DNA of 29,002 nucleotides from CAADGY01 sp900696665. Its GTDB lineage: Bacteria > Acidobacteriota > Terriglobia > Bryobacterales > Bryobacteraceae. The translations under genes were made by a program, and so were the position numbers. Under the pieces are notes generated by a model. The model saw only the letters and a program-made list of their open reading frames with translations. It was not told the DNA's origin and made no database searches. This document shows, in pieces, positions 1 to 7,769 of the stretch. The stretch is from the NCBI GenBank assembly GCA_035063885.1, contig JAPSFM010000065.1, positions 1 through 29,002 of the forward strand, given 5' to 3'. Positions within the stretch are counted from its first letter, which is position 1, and every line of letters begins with the position of its first letter.

Positions 1-65
1 TGCTCGAAGAAGCCAGTCGTTTGCTGAACTCCTACGCCCGGGCCATCCTGGCTTCGGGCTCCTGA
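1..65 (+). CDS. C-terminal end of an unidentified protein (partial)
   Basis: An open frame enters from the left edge (first whole codon at position 3) and ends at TGA 63-65. The visible 20 residues begin LEEASRLLNSYARAILAS and look like the end of an amphipathic helix. Short helical-bundle proteins, including the four-helix-bundle family related to 23S rRNA intervening-sequence proteins, can end this way, but the fragment is too short to assign. It converges on cysE, with three palindromes between the two stop codons. Confidence 0.4.
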   Translation, partial: LEEASRLLNSYARAILASGS

Positions 66-77
66 CTTCTGGCTTCT

Positions 78-122
78 ATATCCCGCAGGGATATCAAGGG
101 CGAACGCCCTTGGCTAGTTAGC
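78..122. repeat. Three abutting palindromes between convergent genes
   Basis: Three inverted repeats lie end to end without a spare base. The first (78-94) has 7-bp arms ATATCCC/GGGATAT around a 3-base loop. The second (95-112) has 8-bp arms CAAGGGCG/CGCCCTTG around AA. The third (113-122) is GCTA-GT-TAGC. They fill the space between the convergent stops at 65 and 129. There is no long T-run, so this is not a classical intrinsic terminator. It could act as a bidirectional terminator or be a REP-like repeat unit. Confidence 0.6.
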
Positions 123-126
123 TGCC

Positions 127-780
127 TCAGCCGCGCCGCTCGCTCATTCTTTCATCGGCCAGGAGTTTCAGTTGCGCTTCCAGGTCGCTCACGCGCCTTG
201 AGAGTTCGTCGAGAGCCTGCCCTTCCGGATCCGGTAGATTGCCATGCTCCAGAGTCTCCTCACTGCCCCTGGAGCGGACCACGCGTCCGGGAATGCCGAC
301 GACTGTGGAATGATCCGGGACCGGATGAATGACGACGGAGCCTGCGCCCACTTTTACGCCGTCGCCGATGCGGATATTCCCCAGCACCTTGGCGCCCGTA
401 CCCACCACTACATGATTTCCCAGCGTAGGGTGCCGCTTCCCTTTTTCTTTGCCTGTCCCCCCCAGTGTTACACCCTGGTAAAGCAAGACGTCATCGCCAA
501 TCTCGGTGGTCTCGCCAATCACCACTCCCATGCCGTGATCGATAAAGAACCGCCGCCCGATTCGAGCCCCAGGGTGGATTTCAATGCCGGTGGTGAAACG
601 CCCGATCTGTGAAATAAGCCGCGGCAACAAAGGCACGCCGGCACGATACAGCTTGTGTGCAAACCGGTGAAGCAGGATGGCATGGAAACCCGGATAGCAA
701 AGAACGATCTCAAGGGCGCTCTTTGCCGCTGGATCCTCACGGAATATCGTTTCGATTTGTTCTCGTATAGCGCGAAACAT
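127..780 (-). CDS. cysE: Serine O-acetyltransferase (CysE)
   Basis: A 217-residue protein that acetylates L-serine with acetyl-CoA, the first committed step of cysteine synthesis, in the cytoplasm. The N-terminal helical part (about 1-60, with DPAAKS and the HAILLHRFAHKLY helix) is typical of CysE. Left-handed beta-helix hexapeptide repeats follow (about 65-170). They include IEIHPGARIG, the active-site IDHGMGVVIGETT (D81, H82), GVTLGGTGK and H117. The last 45 residues form a charged, coiled-coil-like tail (ALDELSRRVSDLEAQL) longer than the minimal enzyme needs. ATG at 780 matches the usual family start; a second in-frame ATG at 798 would add six residues, and neither has a strong Shine-Dalgarno. 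The gene lies 56 bases downstream of mgtE on the same strand and may be cotranscribed. Confidence 0.93.
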   Translation of the reverse strand: MFRAIREQIETIFREDPAAKSALEIVLCYPGFHAILLHRFAHKLYRAGVPLLPRLISQIGRFTTGIEIHPGARIGRRFFIDHGMGVVIGETTEIGDDVLLYQGVTLGGTGKEKGKRHPTLGNHVVVGTGAKVLGNIRIGDGVKVGAGSVVIHPVPDHSTVVGIPGRVVRSRGSEETLEHGNLPDPEGQALDELSRRVSDLEAQLKLLADERMSERRG

Positions 781-836
781 GGGCCGGGTCTTTCTCATTA
801 TCGCGCAGCCTGCGTAGCAAGACCGTGGAGGTTCTG

Positions 837-2150
837 CTACAGAAGAGTCCCCGTAAGTATCACCCTTGCTGTTGTGAAGTAAATCGCGAGACCCGTCACA
901 TCGACGAGGGTGGCAACGAAGGGTGCCGAGGCGGATGCGGGATCGAGTCCGGCCTTCCTCAACACAAAGGGGAGCATGGATCCGGCCAGCGTTCCAAACA
1001 GAACCACTCCCACCAGGCTGGCAGCAACTGTTGTAGCAAGAAGGATGTAATGTTCGCCATAGATACCCCCAATCTTCTGCCAGAGCAATATCCGAATCAG
1101 GCCGATCACACCAAGGATGCTGCCAAGCACCACGCCTGAGGCGATTTCGCGCCGGATCACGCGCCACCAGTCGCGCAGGCCGATCTCGCCTGTAGCCATT
1201 GCACGTATTACCAGGGTGGCTGCCTGTCCACCGGAATTACCCCCGCTACTGATAATGAGGGGGATAAAAATAGCAAGCACCACGGCGGCGGCAATCTCCT
1301 GCTCGAAGTGGGCCATGGCGGTGGCGGTGAGCATCTCCCCAACGAACAGGATGGCCAGCCAGCCTCCACGCTTCCGGATCATTTCAAAAAACCCGACATC
1401 CAGATAAGGCGCGTCGAGTGCCGCCATTCCTCCGATTTTTTGAATATCCTCGGCCGCTTCTTCTTCGAAGACATAGACGATGTCATCGATCGTGACGATG
1501 CCTTTCATGCGGTTGTCCGGATCGACGACCGGAATGGCAAACAAATGGTGCTCGCGAAAAAGATGGGCGACCGCTTCCTGGTCCGTCTCTTCTGTCACCG
1601 AGAGGAAGTCCGTTCTCATCACGTCGCGGACGACCGCATCGGGAGCGGCGGTGAACAACTCACGAAAGCTGAGAACGCCAAGCAGATGCTGGTCCGGATC
1701 GAGGACGTAGGCATAGTAGATAGTCTCCGCCAGCCCGACCTGCCGCCTCAAATAGCTGATGGCTTCATCCGCCGTCATGTCCGGGCGGAGACGCGCAAAA
1801 CGAGGATTCATCAATCCGCCGGCGTCATCCTCTTCATAGGCAAGAAGGGCCGTGACCTCGCGCCTGCTCACGGGATCCAACAAACCCATCAGTTCTGTGC
1901 GAGCTTCCGCGGGGGCTTCTTGAATGACGTCGACTGCGTCATCCGGCGGCAAAAGGCGTATCCATAGGCGGCGTTCCCCTTCGGAAAGCGGAAGCAAGAG
2001 TTCGGCTTGATCGCGTGAGCTAAGAGAAAGGAAAAAATCGTAGGCCTGTTCCTGGTGAAGCCGGCGGAACGCCCGGAGACGTTCTTCCCGGTCCAGCGTA
2101 TCCCAGATTGCGGCAAGTTCTTCGGATGGGGTGAGTGAGCGCTCTGTCAT
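837..2150 (-). CDS. mgtE: Magnesium transporter MgtE
   Basis: A 437-residue inner-membrane Mg2+ channel. Domains in order: a helical MgtE_N domain (about 10-120), two CBS domains (about 125-245, containing NPRFARLRPDMTADEA and AIPVVDPDNRMKGIVT) that sense cytosolic Mg2+ in characterised homologues, a connecting helix, and a five-helix pore domain (about 263-437). The pore signature PLIISSGGNSGGQAAT and the last-helix motif PFVATLVDVTG, with the conserved aspartate of the ion path, are intact. Length is normal for the family. The start is ATG 2150, preceded by the weak Shine-Dalgarno-like AGATGGA; an in-frame ATG at 2165 is possible. No Mg2+ riboswitch was recognised in the 102-base gap upstream. 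The neighbours cysE (downstream) and a ferredoxin (upstream) have no evident functional tie. Confidence 0.95.
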   Translation of the reverse strand: MTERSLTPSEELAAIWDTLDREERLRAFRRLHQEQAYDFFLSLSSRDQAELLLPLSEGERRLWIRLLPPDDAVDVIQEAPAEARTELMGLLDPVSRREVTALLAYEEDDAGGLMNPRFARLRPDMTADEAISYLRRQVGLAETIYYAYVLDPDQHLLGVLSFRELFTAAPDAVVRDVMRTDFLSVTEETDQEAVAHLFREHHLFAIPVVDPDNRMKGIVTIDDIVYVFEEEAAEDIQKIGGMAALDAPYLDVGFFEMIRKRGGWLAILFVGEMLTATAMAHFEQEIAAAVVLAIFIPLIISSGGNSGGQAATLVIRAMATGEIGLRDWWRVIRREIASGVVLGSILGVIGLIRILLWQKIGGIYGEHYILLATTVAASLVGVVLFGTLAGSMLPFVLRKAGLDPASASAPFVATLVDVTGLAIYFTTARVILTGTLL

Positions 2151-2252
2151 TCTGTTCCATCTCATTTTGCGGTATAAAGCAGAAGGAGCGAACAGACCTC
2201 AGGTGGGCATTCGTGAAGCGGGCAGGATGCCCGGCAGCCTGCCCCTCGCGAG

Positions 2253-2504
2253 TTAGTTGTAGTAGGCTGCGTTCATCGCGGCGAAGTGGGCCTTGTCCTC
2301 CGGCAATTCTTCCAAAACATAGATGGAAGAGGTGGGACAAACCGGAACGCAAGCGCCGCAGTCGATGCAATCGTCTGGGTTAATATAAAGCATCGGCACT
2401 TCCTCGAATTTGGCGTTGTCCTTCTTCGGATGAATGCAGTCCACCGGGCAAGCGTCTACACAGAGCTCGTCTTTGGTGCACGTGTCGGTAATTACGTATG
2501 CCAT
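2253..2504 (-). CDS. Two-cluster ferredoxin (FdxA-like)
   Basis: An 83-residue soluble electron carrier. It has two cysteine clusters: C9, C15, C19-Pro and C23 in the N-terminal half, and the canonical C46-x2-C49-x2-C52-x3-C56-Pro in IDCGACVPVCP. The layout resembles seven-iron/eight-iron FdxA-type ferredoxins (M-Y-V-I start, CPVDCI), but the spacing between the first two cysteines is 5 residues where the FdxA proteins I recall have 7. Whether the first cluster is 3Fe-4S or 4Fe-4S cannot be settled by reading. The tail HFAAMNAAYYN lacks the long C-terminal extension of proteobacterial FdxA. ATG 2504 has AGGG a few bases upstream. The redox partner is not in view; the ETF-QO at 17952-19799 is 15 kb away. 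Confidence 0.9.
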   Translation of the reverse strand: MAYVITDTCTKDELCVDACPVDCIHPKKDNAKFEEVPMLYINPDDCIDCGACVPVCPTSSIYVLEELPEDKAHFAAMNAAYYN

Positions 2505-2558
2505 GATGCCCTAAGAAATGCAATTTGCTTACCAGCATTGAAAGTTCCACTAAGTGCA

Positions 2559-2571
2559 TAATTTTTAATTA
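2559..2571. promoter_or_regulatory. A/T-only inverted repeat in a divergent intergenic region
   Basis: TAATT-TTT-AATTA is a perfect 13-base inverted repeat made only of A and T, in otherwise GC-rich DNA. It sits between the divergent ferredoxin (starting at 2504) and subtilase (starting at 2736), 55 bases upstream of the ferredoxin start. Its position suits an operator, an UP element or part of a ferredoxin promoter. No clear -35/-10 pair could be fixed around it. Confidence 0.35.
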
Positions 2572-2687
2572 GGTTCCGGCTCCGCTGGAAGTACGATATG
2601 CGTGAATTCACCCAATGCTCACCCATCTCCGATCCTTGGGCAGTGAACGCTGGGCCATTTCGCGAAATCCGCATGGCACGGGCCGTG

Positions 2688-2693
2688 TATACT
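2688..2693 (+). promoter_or_regulatory. Possible -10 box for the subtilase gene
   Basis: TATACT lies 42 bases upstream of the subtilase ATG. No good TTGACA-like hexamer is found 16-19 bases upstream, so this rests on the -10 match and position only. Confidence 0.3.
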
Positions 2694-2735
2694 AACCAGC
2701 GGCACTCCGCGAGGCGTGAAAGGAAAATTGAGTAG

Positions 2736-4304
2736 ATGAGCGATCAAGGCGCGCCGCCACCGCTGCCTCCGAAACAGAAATTCGTCGAGGAGCAACCACT
2801 TCGGGCCGGCATCTTATCCGAGGCCTTTTACATCGAAGACCAGCACGAACGCGACAAGCTCGGAATGCCGCCCGACGACCTCACGCCCACATCGGTCGTG
2901 GTGGAGCTGAACCTGTTTCATGAAAAGGGCTTGCCGGGCGCGAGGGAACGTTTCCACCAGCTTCACGATGCCCTTGCGACCCTCTACGAGAAAAAGCCCC
3001 CGCTGCTGATCGCAAACACGTATTACCGCTGCTACCTGAGCATCGGCGATGCGCGCGACCTCGCCAGCCGCGATCAGAGCGAGACGGACTCCAAGCGGCG
3101 TTGTATCTACCGGATCTGGCCGGATTTTCGATTGATGCCCCTTATTAACCGCTCGGTTGCGACGGTGAAGGCCGATGCGGCGCGGCGCGCCTACGATGCG
3201 TCGGGCAATGAGATTGTGTGGGCCGTCATCGACTCGGGAATTCAGGCCGACCATCCGCATTTTCAGTTGTACGAAACCCTGGGCGGGGAAGTGAGCGGTC
3301 TGCATCGCGATTTCACCAAGGATGAGCCGGATGTGGAGGGCGCGCTAATCGATAAGTTCGGGCACGGAACGCACGTCGCGGGGATTATCGCGGGCGCCCT
3401 GTGCCGCCCGGAGGCGGACGGGTCGAGTGTCGAATATTGCATGGGCCAGCGGATGGCGGTGTCGCCCGATTCCGACCTCGAACGTCTGGAACGGCGGACG
3501 GTGCGGCATCCCAGCCTGTTGTCGGGCGTGGCGCCGCTCACCAAACTGATCAGCCTCAAGGTGCTGGACGACAATGGGCGGGTTCGGTCGACAGACGTCC
3601 TGCGCGCCCTCGAATATATCCGCTCCGATGTGAACGGGCATGGCAAACCACCGCTGCGCGTTCACGGCGTGAATATCAGCCTCGGCTACGAGTTTAACGC
3701 CAAGTGGTTCGCCTGCGGCCAGAGTCCGGTCTGTATTGAAGTGGACCGCCTGGTTCGCAGTGGCGTGGCCGTCGTAATCGCGGCGGGCAATACGGGCTAC
3801 GGCGAGCTGATGGCGAAGGCGGGCCCGACCAACACCGGTCTCTCACTGACTATCAACGATCCCGGAAACGCGGCCCTCGCCATCACCGTCGGCTCCACGC
3901 ATAAAGACAGCCCTCACACTTACGGCGTATCGTATTTTTCTTCGAAGGGTCCAACGGGGGATGGGCGGCTGAAGCCGGACCTTGTCGCTCCTGGCGAGCG
4001 CATTGTTTCCTGCGCCACGGGCAAGAAGCTTGAATTGATGAAACGCCAGAAGCTGCTCGAGGGAGTGTGCTCGCTCAAGGAAGGCAAACACCCCGCCGCC
4101 TATATCGACGAGAGCGGCACCAGCATGGCGGCGCCGCATGTTTCCGGGGCGATTGCGGCCTTTCTTTCGATCCGACGGGAGTTCATCGGCAAGCCCGAGG
4201 ACGTGAAAAGGATTTTTCTGAACAGCGCCACATCGCTCGGCCGCGAGCGTTATTTCGAAGGCTCCGGCCTGGTGGATCTGATGCGGGCCATTCAATCGAT
4301 CTGA
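2736..4304 (+). CDS. S8 (subtilisin-family) serine peptidase without signal peptide
   Basis: A 522-residue protease with the complete subtilase triad: D166 in AVIDSGIQADH, H210 in GHGTHVAGI, and S463 in SGTSMAAPHVSG. The oxyanion-hole N352 in AAGNTG is also present. The first ~140 residues are a proline-rich start followed by a domain I do not recognise; it is not an obvious I9 propeptide. No signal peptide or membrane segment is visible, so the protein looks cytoplasmic or is exported by another route. An insertion of about 40 residues (223-263, two cysteines, charged) separates the His region from the next core strand. The start is the only reasonable ATG, after GAAAGGAAAATTGAGTAG. The gene stands alone, divergent from the ferredoxin and convergent with the aldehyde dehydrogenase, with six bases between stops. 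Substrate unknown. Confidence 0.92.
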   Translation: MSDQGAPPPLPPKQKFVEEQPLRAGILSEAFYIEDQHERDKLGMPPDDLTPTSVVVELNLFHEKGLPGARERFHQLHDALATLYEKKPPLLIANTYYRCYLSIGDARDLASRDQSETDSKRRCIYRIWPDFRLMPLINRSVATVKADAARRAYDASGNEIVWAVIDSGIQADHPHFQLYETLGGEVSGLHRDFTKDEPDVEGALIDKFGHGTHVAGIIAGALCRPEADGSSVEYCMGQRMAVSPDSDLERLERRTVRHPSLLSGVAPLTKLISLKVLDDNGRVRSTDVLRALEYIRSDVNGHGKPPLRVHGVNISLGYEFNAKWFACGQSPVCIEVDRLVRSGVAVVIAAGNTGYGELMAKAGPTNTGLSLTINDPGNAALAITVGSTHKDSPHTYGVSYFSSKGPTGDGRLKPDLVAPGERIVSCATGKKLELMKRQKLLEGVCSLKEGKHPAAYIDESGTSMAAPHVSGAIAAFLSIRREFIGKPEDVKRIFLNSATSLGRERYFEGSGLVDLMRAIQSI

Positions 4305-4310
4305 TCGCCG

Positions 4311-5729
4311 TCAGGGCTTCCAGCAGATCAGCTTCACCTCGGTCATCTCCTCGATGGCGTATTTGGGACCTTCGCGGCCGGTTCCGCTCATCTTCACGCC
4401 TCCATAGGGCATCTGGTCCGCGCGGTATTGCGGCACTTCGTTGATCATGAATCCGCCGACGTGTACGCGCCGCGCCGCACGAAACGCTTTCTCGAGATCC
4501 CGCGTATAGATGCCGGCTTGAAGCCCATATTCAGAGCGGTTGACCTGCTCGATGGCTTCGTCCAGGTCCGTGTACGGGTTGATGCCCACCACCGGGCCGA
4601 AAGCTTCGCGGCACGATAGCTGAACGTCGGGAGGCACATTGGTGAGGACAGCCGGCTCCATGGTTGCGCGGCGCCGGCTGCCACCGCGAACCAGTGTTGC
4701 TCCAGCCTTTACAGCTTCGTCCACCCAGCTCTCCACCCGCTGCGCTTCCTTCTCGGTAATCAAAGAACTGATGTCGGTTTCGGGGTCTAACGGATGACCG
4801 ATCCTCAGCTGGCCGGCTGCCGCCACAAATCGCTCGACAAATTCCTTCCGAATCTTTTCGTGCACGAAGATGCGCTGCACGGATATGCAAACCTGGCCCG
4901 AGTGCGCGAAGCTGCCGGTAACACAGCGCGGCACGGCCTCATCCAGATTTGCATCGTCGTCGATGATGACGGCGGAGTTGTTCCCCAGCTCCAGCGTCAC
5001 CCGTTTCAATCCCGCCAGGTTTCGTATGCGAAGTCCCACATCCGTGCTTCCGGTGAACGTTATCATAGCGACGTTTTTGTGAAACGTGAGCAGGTCTCCG
5101 ATTGTCCCGCCGGGTCCGGTGATGACGTTCAGCGCGCCTTTGGGAAGCCCGCAGGCCTCAAAGATTCCGGCCATCCTCAAGGCGCTGATCGGAGTGGAGG
5201 ACGCAGGCTTGTGGACGACGGCATTTCCGGCCGCGAGTGCCGGTCCGATCTTGTGCATGGCAAGGTTCAGCGGGAAGTTGAAAGGCGTGATCGCGGCCAC
5301 CACGCCAAGCGGCTCGCGAACCGTCATGGCCCAGCGCCCTTTGCCGCCGGGAGAGGCGTCCATCGGAACCACCTCGCCGCTGAGACGGTGTGCTTCTTCT
5401 GAAGAAAACAAGAGTGTTCTGGTGGCCCGGTCTACTTCCGCCAGGGCTTCCTTGATAGGTTTGCCGCATTCCGACGAGATGGCACGGGCCATCTCCTGCT
5501 TCTGTTCGATCAGCTTGTAATGTGCTCTTCGAAGGATTGCCGAGCGCTCGTCCCGGCTCATCTCGCGCATTGCCGGAACGGCGGCAACGGCAGCCTCCAC
5601 CGCGGCATCCACCTGCTCGCGTGCCGCTTCGAAAACGGTGCCGGCGTACGATCCATCATAGGGAAGCGTGACCTGTTGCGGCCTGTCTGTGCGAACCAGT
5701 TCGCCGCCGATGTGCATCGGGAATTCCAT
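4311..5729 (-). CDS. Aldehyde dehydrogenase (NAD(P)-dependent, GapN/lactaldehyde-type)
   Basis: A 472-residue aldehyde dehydrogenase oxidising an unidentified aldehyde to the acid. Visible hallmarks: TPFNFPLN with N151, cofactor-binding K174 in VVHKPAS, FTGSTDVG (225-232), general base E247 in LELGNNS, and nucleophile C281 in SGQVC. The C-terminal run RADQMPYGGVKMSGTGREG is typical of the branch holding non-phosphorylating glyceraldehyde-3-phosphate and lactaldehyde dehydrogenases, so a small hydroxyaldehyde is a plausible substrate (inference). The usual ELGGN reads ELGNN here. ATG 5729 is taken as start; ATG 5717 (MHIGGE) is an alternative, and neither has a strong ribosome site. It lies 37 bases downstream of nadD. 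Rhamnose breakdown makes lactaldehyde, a possible but unproven link to the GH78 gene. Confidence 0.9.
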   Translation of the reverse strand: MEFPMHIGGELVRTDRPQQVTLPYDGSYAGTVFEAAREQVDAAVEAAVAAVPAMREMSRDERSAILRRAHYKLIEQKQEMARAISSECGKPIKEALAEVDRATRTLLFSSEEAHRLSGEVVPMDASPGGKGRWAMTVREPLGVVAAITPFNFPLNLAMHKIGPALAAGNAVVHKPASSTPISALRMAGIFEACGLPKGALNVITGPGGTIGDLLTFHKNVAMITFTGSTDVGLRIRNLAGLKRVTLELGNNSAVIIDDDANLDEAVPRCVTGSFAHSGQVCISVQRIFVHEKIRKEFVERFVAAAGQLRIGHPLDPETDISSLITEKEAQRVESWVDEAVKAGATLVRGGSRRRATMEPAVLTNVPPDVQLSCREAFGPVVGINPYTDLDEAIEQVNRSEYGLQAGIYTRDLEKAFRAARRVHVGGFMINEVPQYRADQMPYGGVKMSGTGREGPKYAIEEMTEVKLICWKP

Positions 5730-5766
5730 AGCTGAATGATAGAACAGCGATGCCGCCGGCTGATGA

Positions 5767-6330
5767 CTACTCGTAGAGATGGTGCTCGCGAATATAGGCG
5801 AGCACTTCGGGCCGCAGCTCCTCGGGGGATTCACCGGCCGCAAGGCGGCGCCGGATATCGGACGAGGACACCGGCAGCGCCAGCGTATCGAGCCGGTGCA
5901 CCCGCGCACCCGGCGGCACGGTGTATTCGTGTCCCGGGCGCGTGACAACGATGAAGTCCACTGCCCGGATCACATCCGCGGCGCGGTACCAGGTGTCTAT
6001 TTCGGCGAAGGCATCGGAGCCGATCAGAAAGAACAACTCATCGTCCCGCGCAACACTTGCGCGCACCCGGCAGATGGTCTTGATAGAGTAGCTTTTCAGA
6101 CGGCCGGCCTCCAGGCGCGAAGGGACGAATCGCGGCTCGTTCGCGCACGCCAGTTCCACCATGCGGTAGCGGTCTTCGTAGCCGGCGGTGGCTTCTCTCT
6201 TGTGCGGCGGAGTGGAAGCCGGAACAAACAGCACGCGATCAAGACGGAATTGCTCCAGGGTTTCGCGGGCTACCCGGAGATGCGCGCAATGAATGGGATC
6301 AAAAGTGCCACCGAAGATTGCGGTCCTCAA
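5767..6330 (-). CDS. nadD: Nicotinate-nucleotide adenylyltransferase (NadD)
   Basis: This enzyme makes nicotinate adenine dinucleotide from NaMN and ATP in NAD synthesis. The nucleotidyltransferase signature GGTFDPIHCAH (usually GGTFDPIHxGH) lies at the N-terminus, then VPASTPPHK, the FLIGSDAFAEIDTW substrate loop, and VSSSDIRRRL, the usual SS.DIR..L motif. The C-terminal YIREHHLY is also typical. The chosen TTG at 6330 gives 187 residues starting MRTAIFGGTFDPIH. A TTG at 6345 adds five residues but directly abuts the GGAGGG ribosome-binding sequence (6346-6351), leaving no spacer; the 6330 start has a long spacer of 15. It is divergent from the cupin gene with only about 60 bases between starts, so the two promoters must be compact or overlap. 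Confidence 0.93.
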   Translation of the reverse strand: MRTAIFGGTFDPIHCAHLRVARETLEQFRLDRVLFVPASTPPHKREATAGYEDRYRMVELACANEPRFVPSRLEAGRLKSYSIKTICRVRASVARDDELFFLIGSDAFAEIDTWYRAADVIRAVDFIVVTRPGHEYTVPPGARVHRLDTLALPVSSSDIRRRLAAGESPEELRPEVLAYIREHHLYE

Positions 6331-6393
6331 GCGAGAATGATACAACCCTCCGCGTTGAGGCTGCTTGCGGGCGGATCGGCGTAGACTGGAGAG

Positions 6394-6756
6394 ATGCCGA
6401 CCAAACCATACACACTGATTACGGATCTGGTGAAACAGGCCGACGTTCCTGAAAACGGTATTCTAAGCCGGACGCTGCAAAACGACGACAAAAGCAAGGT
6501 GATTCTTTTCGCGTTCGCCGATGGGCAGGAACTGACGGCGCACACGGCGCCGATGCCCGCTGTCATCTACCTGCTTGAAGGGTCGGCCGAGGTGACGTTG
6601 GGAGAAGACGTGATGAACCTTGAAGGCGGCGCGCTGATCCATATGACGCCGAATCTGCCGCACGGCATACGCGCGAACGGTCCCGTCAAGATGATGCTTA
6701 TCCTCTTGAAGGACGCTTCCCCGGCGGCAGCCGCGCACCAGGGACCGCCTGCCTGA
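6394..6756 (+). CDS. Small cupin-domain protein
   Basis: A 120-residue single-domain beta-barrel protein. The cupin core runs from about residue 40 to 110, with the pattern LTAHTAPMPAVIYLLEGSAEVTLG followed by GGALIHMTPNLPHGIRA. Of the usual metal ligands, a histidine in motif 1 and one in motif 2 (PHG) are recognisable; the second motif-1 histidine of HxH is missing, so metal binding may be altered. The family includes sensors, isomerases and small stress proteins, and no reaction can be named. ATG 6394 follows CTGGAGAG, a close Shine-Dalgarno. The C-terminus is Ala/Pro-rich. It is followed 62 bases later by ftsY. Confidence 0.85.
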   Translation: MPTKPYTLITDLVKQADVPENGILSRTLQNDDKSKVILFAFADGQELTAHTAPMPAVIYLLEGSAEVTLGEDVMNLEGGALIHMTPNLPHGIRANGPVKMMLILLKDASPAAAAHQGPPA

Positions 6757-6818
6757 TCCTCCCGGCTCACGGGGATCCCGCGTAGCCGTTGATACAATCG
6801 GAAAGGCAGCCCGGGTTT

Positions 6819-7769
6819 ATGATCCAGACACTCTTCGGCTCCGTTGAACAGGAGCCCAATCTCCTCGAAAAGCTCAAGATGGGCGTCCAAAAGACGCGCT
6901 CGGGACTGATGACCCGGCTCGAAGATACGTTTGCCGGGGCCAAGGAGATCGATGCCGATGTACTCGAAGAACTCGAATATAGCCTGATCACTGCCGACAT
7001 CGGTGTGAAGACCGCCAGCGAGATCCTCGATCGCGTCCGGGAGCGTGTGGATCGCCGGATGCTCGGCGATGCCGGGGAGTTGAAGCTACTGATCCGGCAG
7101 CACCTTCTCGAAGTACTGGAAGCGACGGACCGGCCACCTGTTCGCGTGATGGAGCCTCCGGCGGTGATTCTGGTGGTGGGCGTCAACGGCTCAGGCAAGA
7201 CAACTACCATCGGCAAACTTGCGGCCCGGTTCAGAGCCGAAGGCAAGACCGTTCTACTCTGCGCCGCGGATACGTTTCGCGCGGCGGCCATCGAGCAACT
7301 CGAAGTCTGGGGCGATCGCACGTCAACGGAGGTGATCCGCCAGCAGCCAGGTTCCGATCCGAGCGCGGTGCTGTTTGACGCTTTGCATGCCGCCAAGGCG
7401 CGGAAGACCGACTATGTCATCGTCGATACCGCCGGACGTCTGCACACGAAATCGAACCTGATGGCCGAACTCGAAAAGATGGACCGCACGGCGAAGCGCG
7501 TCATTCCCTCCGCACCTCACGAAGTTCTGTTGGTGCTGGATGCGACCACCGGCCAGAACGGGCTGGAACAGGCGCGGCGGTTCACGGAAACGAGCGGCGT
7601 CACCGGCGTAGTGCTGACGAAGCTGGACGGTACGGCGAAGGGCGGTATCGTGGTGGCGATCGCGCGAGAGTTGAATTTGCCGATCCGCTACATCGGTGTC
7701 GGAGAACGCACGGAAGACCTGCTTCCTTTCGACGCGGAGAAATTTATCGCATCCATATTCGAAGCATGA
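6819..7769 (+). CDS. ftsY: Signal recognition particle receptor FtsY
   Basis: A 316-residue SRP GTPase that docks the SRP-ribosome complex at the membrane for cotranslational insertion. The N domain helices (about 12-100) are followed by the G domain: P-loop GVNGSGKTT (121-129), the DTFRAAAIEQL insertion-box region, DTAGR (203-207) and TKLDG (267-271), ending IRYIGVGERTEDLLPFD as in other FtsY proteins. There is no long acidic A domain before the N domain, as in many Gram-positive and acidobacterial forms. ATG 6819 is preferred, with AAAGG upstream; a TTG at 6789 would add ten unconvincing residues. The stop overlaps the ribD start (ATGA), so the two are probably translationally coupled. Confidence 0.96.
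   Translation: MIQTLFGSVEQEPNLLEKLKMGVQKTRSGLMTRLEDTFAGAKEIDADVLEELEYSLITADIGVKTASEILDRVRERVDRRMLGDAGELKLLIRQHLLEVLEATDRPPVRVMEPPAVILVVGVNGSGKTTTIGKLAARFRAEGKTVLLCAADTFRAAAIEQLEVWGDRTSTEVIRQQPGSDPSAVLFDALHAAKARKTDYVIVDTAGRLHTKSNLMAELEKMDRTAKRVIPSAPHEVLLVLDATTGQNGLEQARRFTETSGVTGVVLTKLDGTAKGGIVVAIARELNLPIRYIGVGERTEDLLPFDAEKFIASIFEA

Noticed and set aside
781..1167. Upstream extension of the cysE frame into mgtE
   Set aside because: The extension overlaps the MgtE pore-domain coding region in another frame and has no CysE similarity; family length fits the start at 780.
5730..5948. N-terminal extension of the aldehyde dehydrogenase frame
   Set aside because: It overlaps nadD, is arginine/cysteine-rich and unlike aldehyde dehydrogenases.
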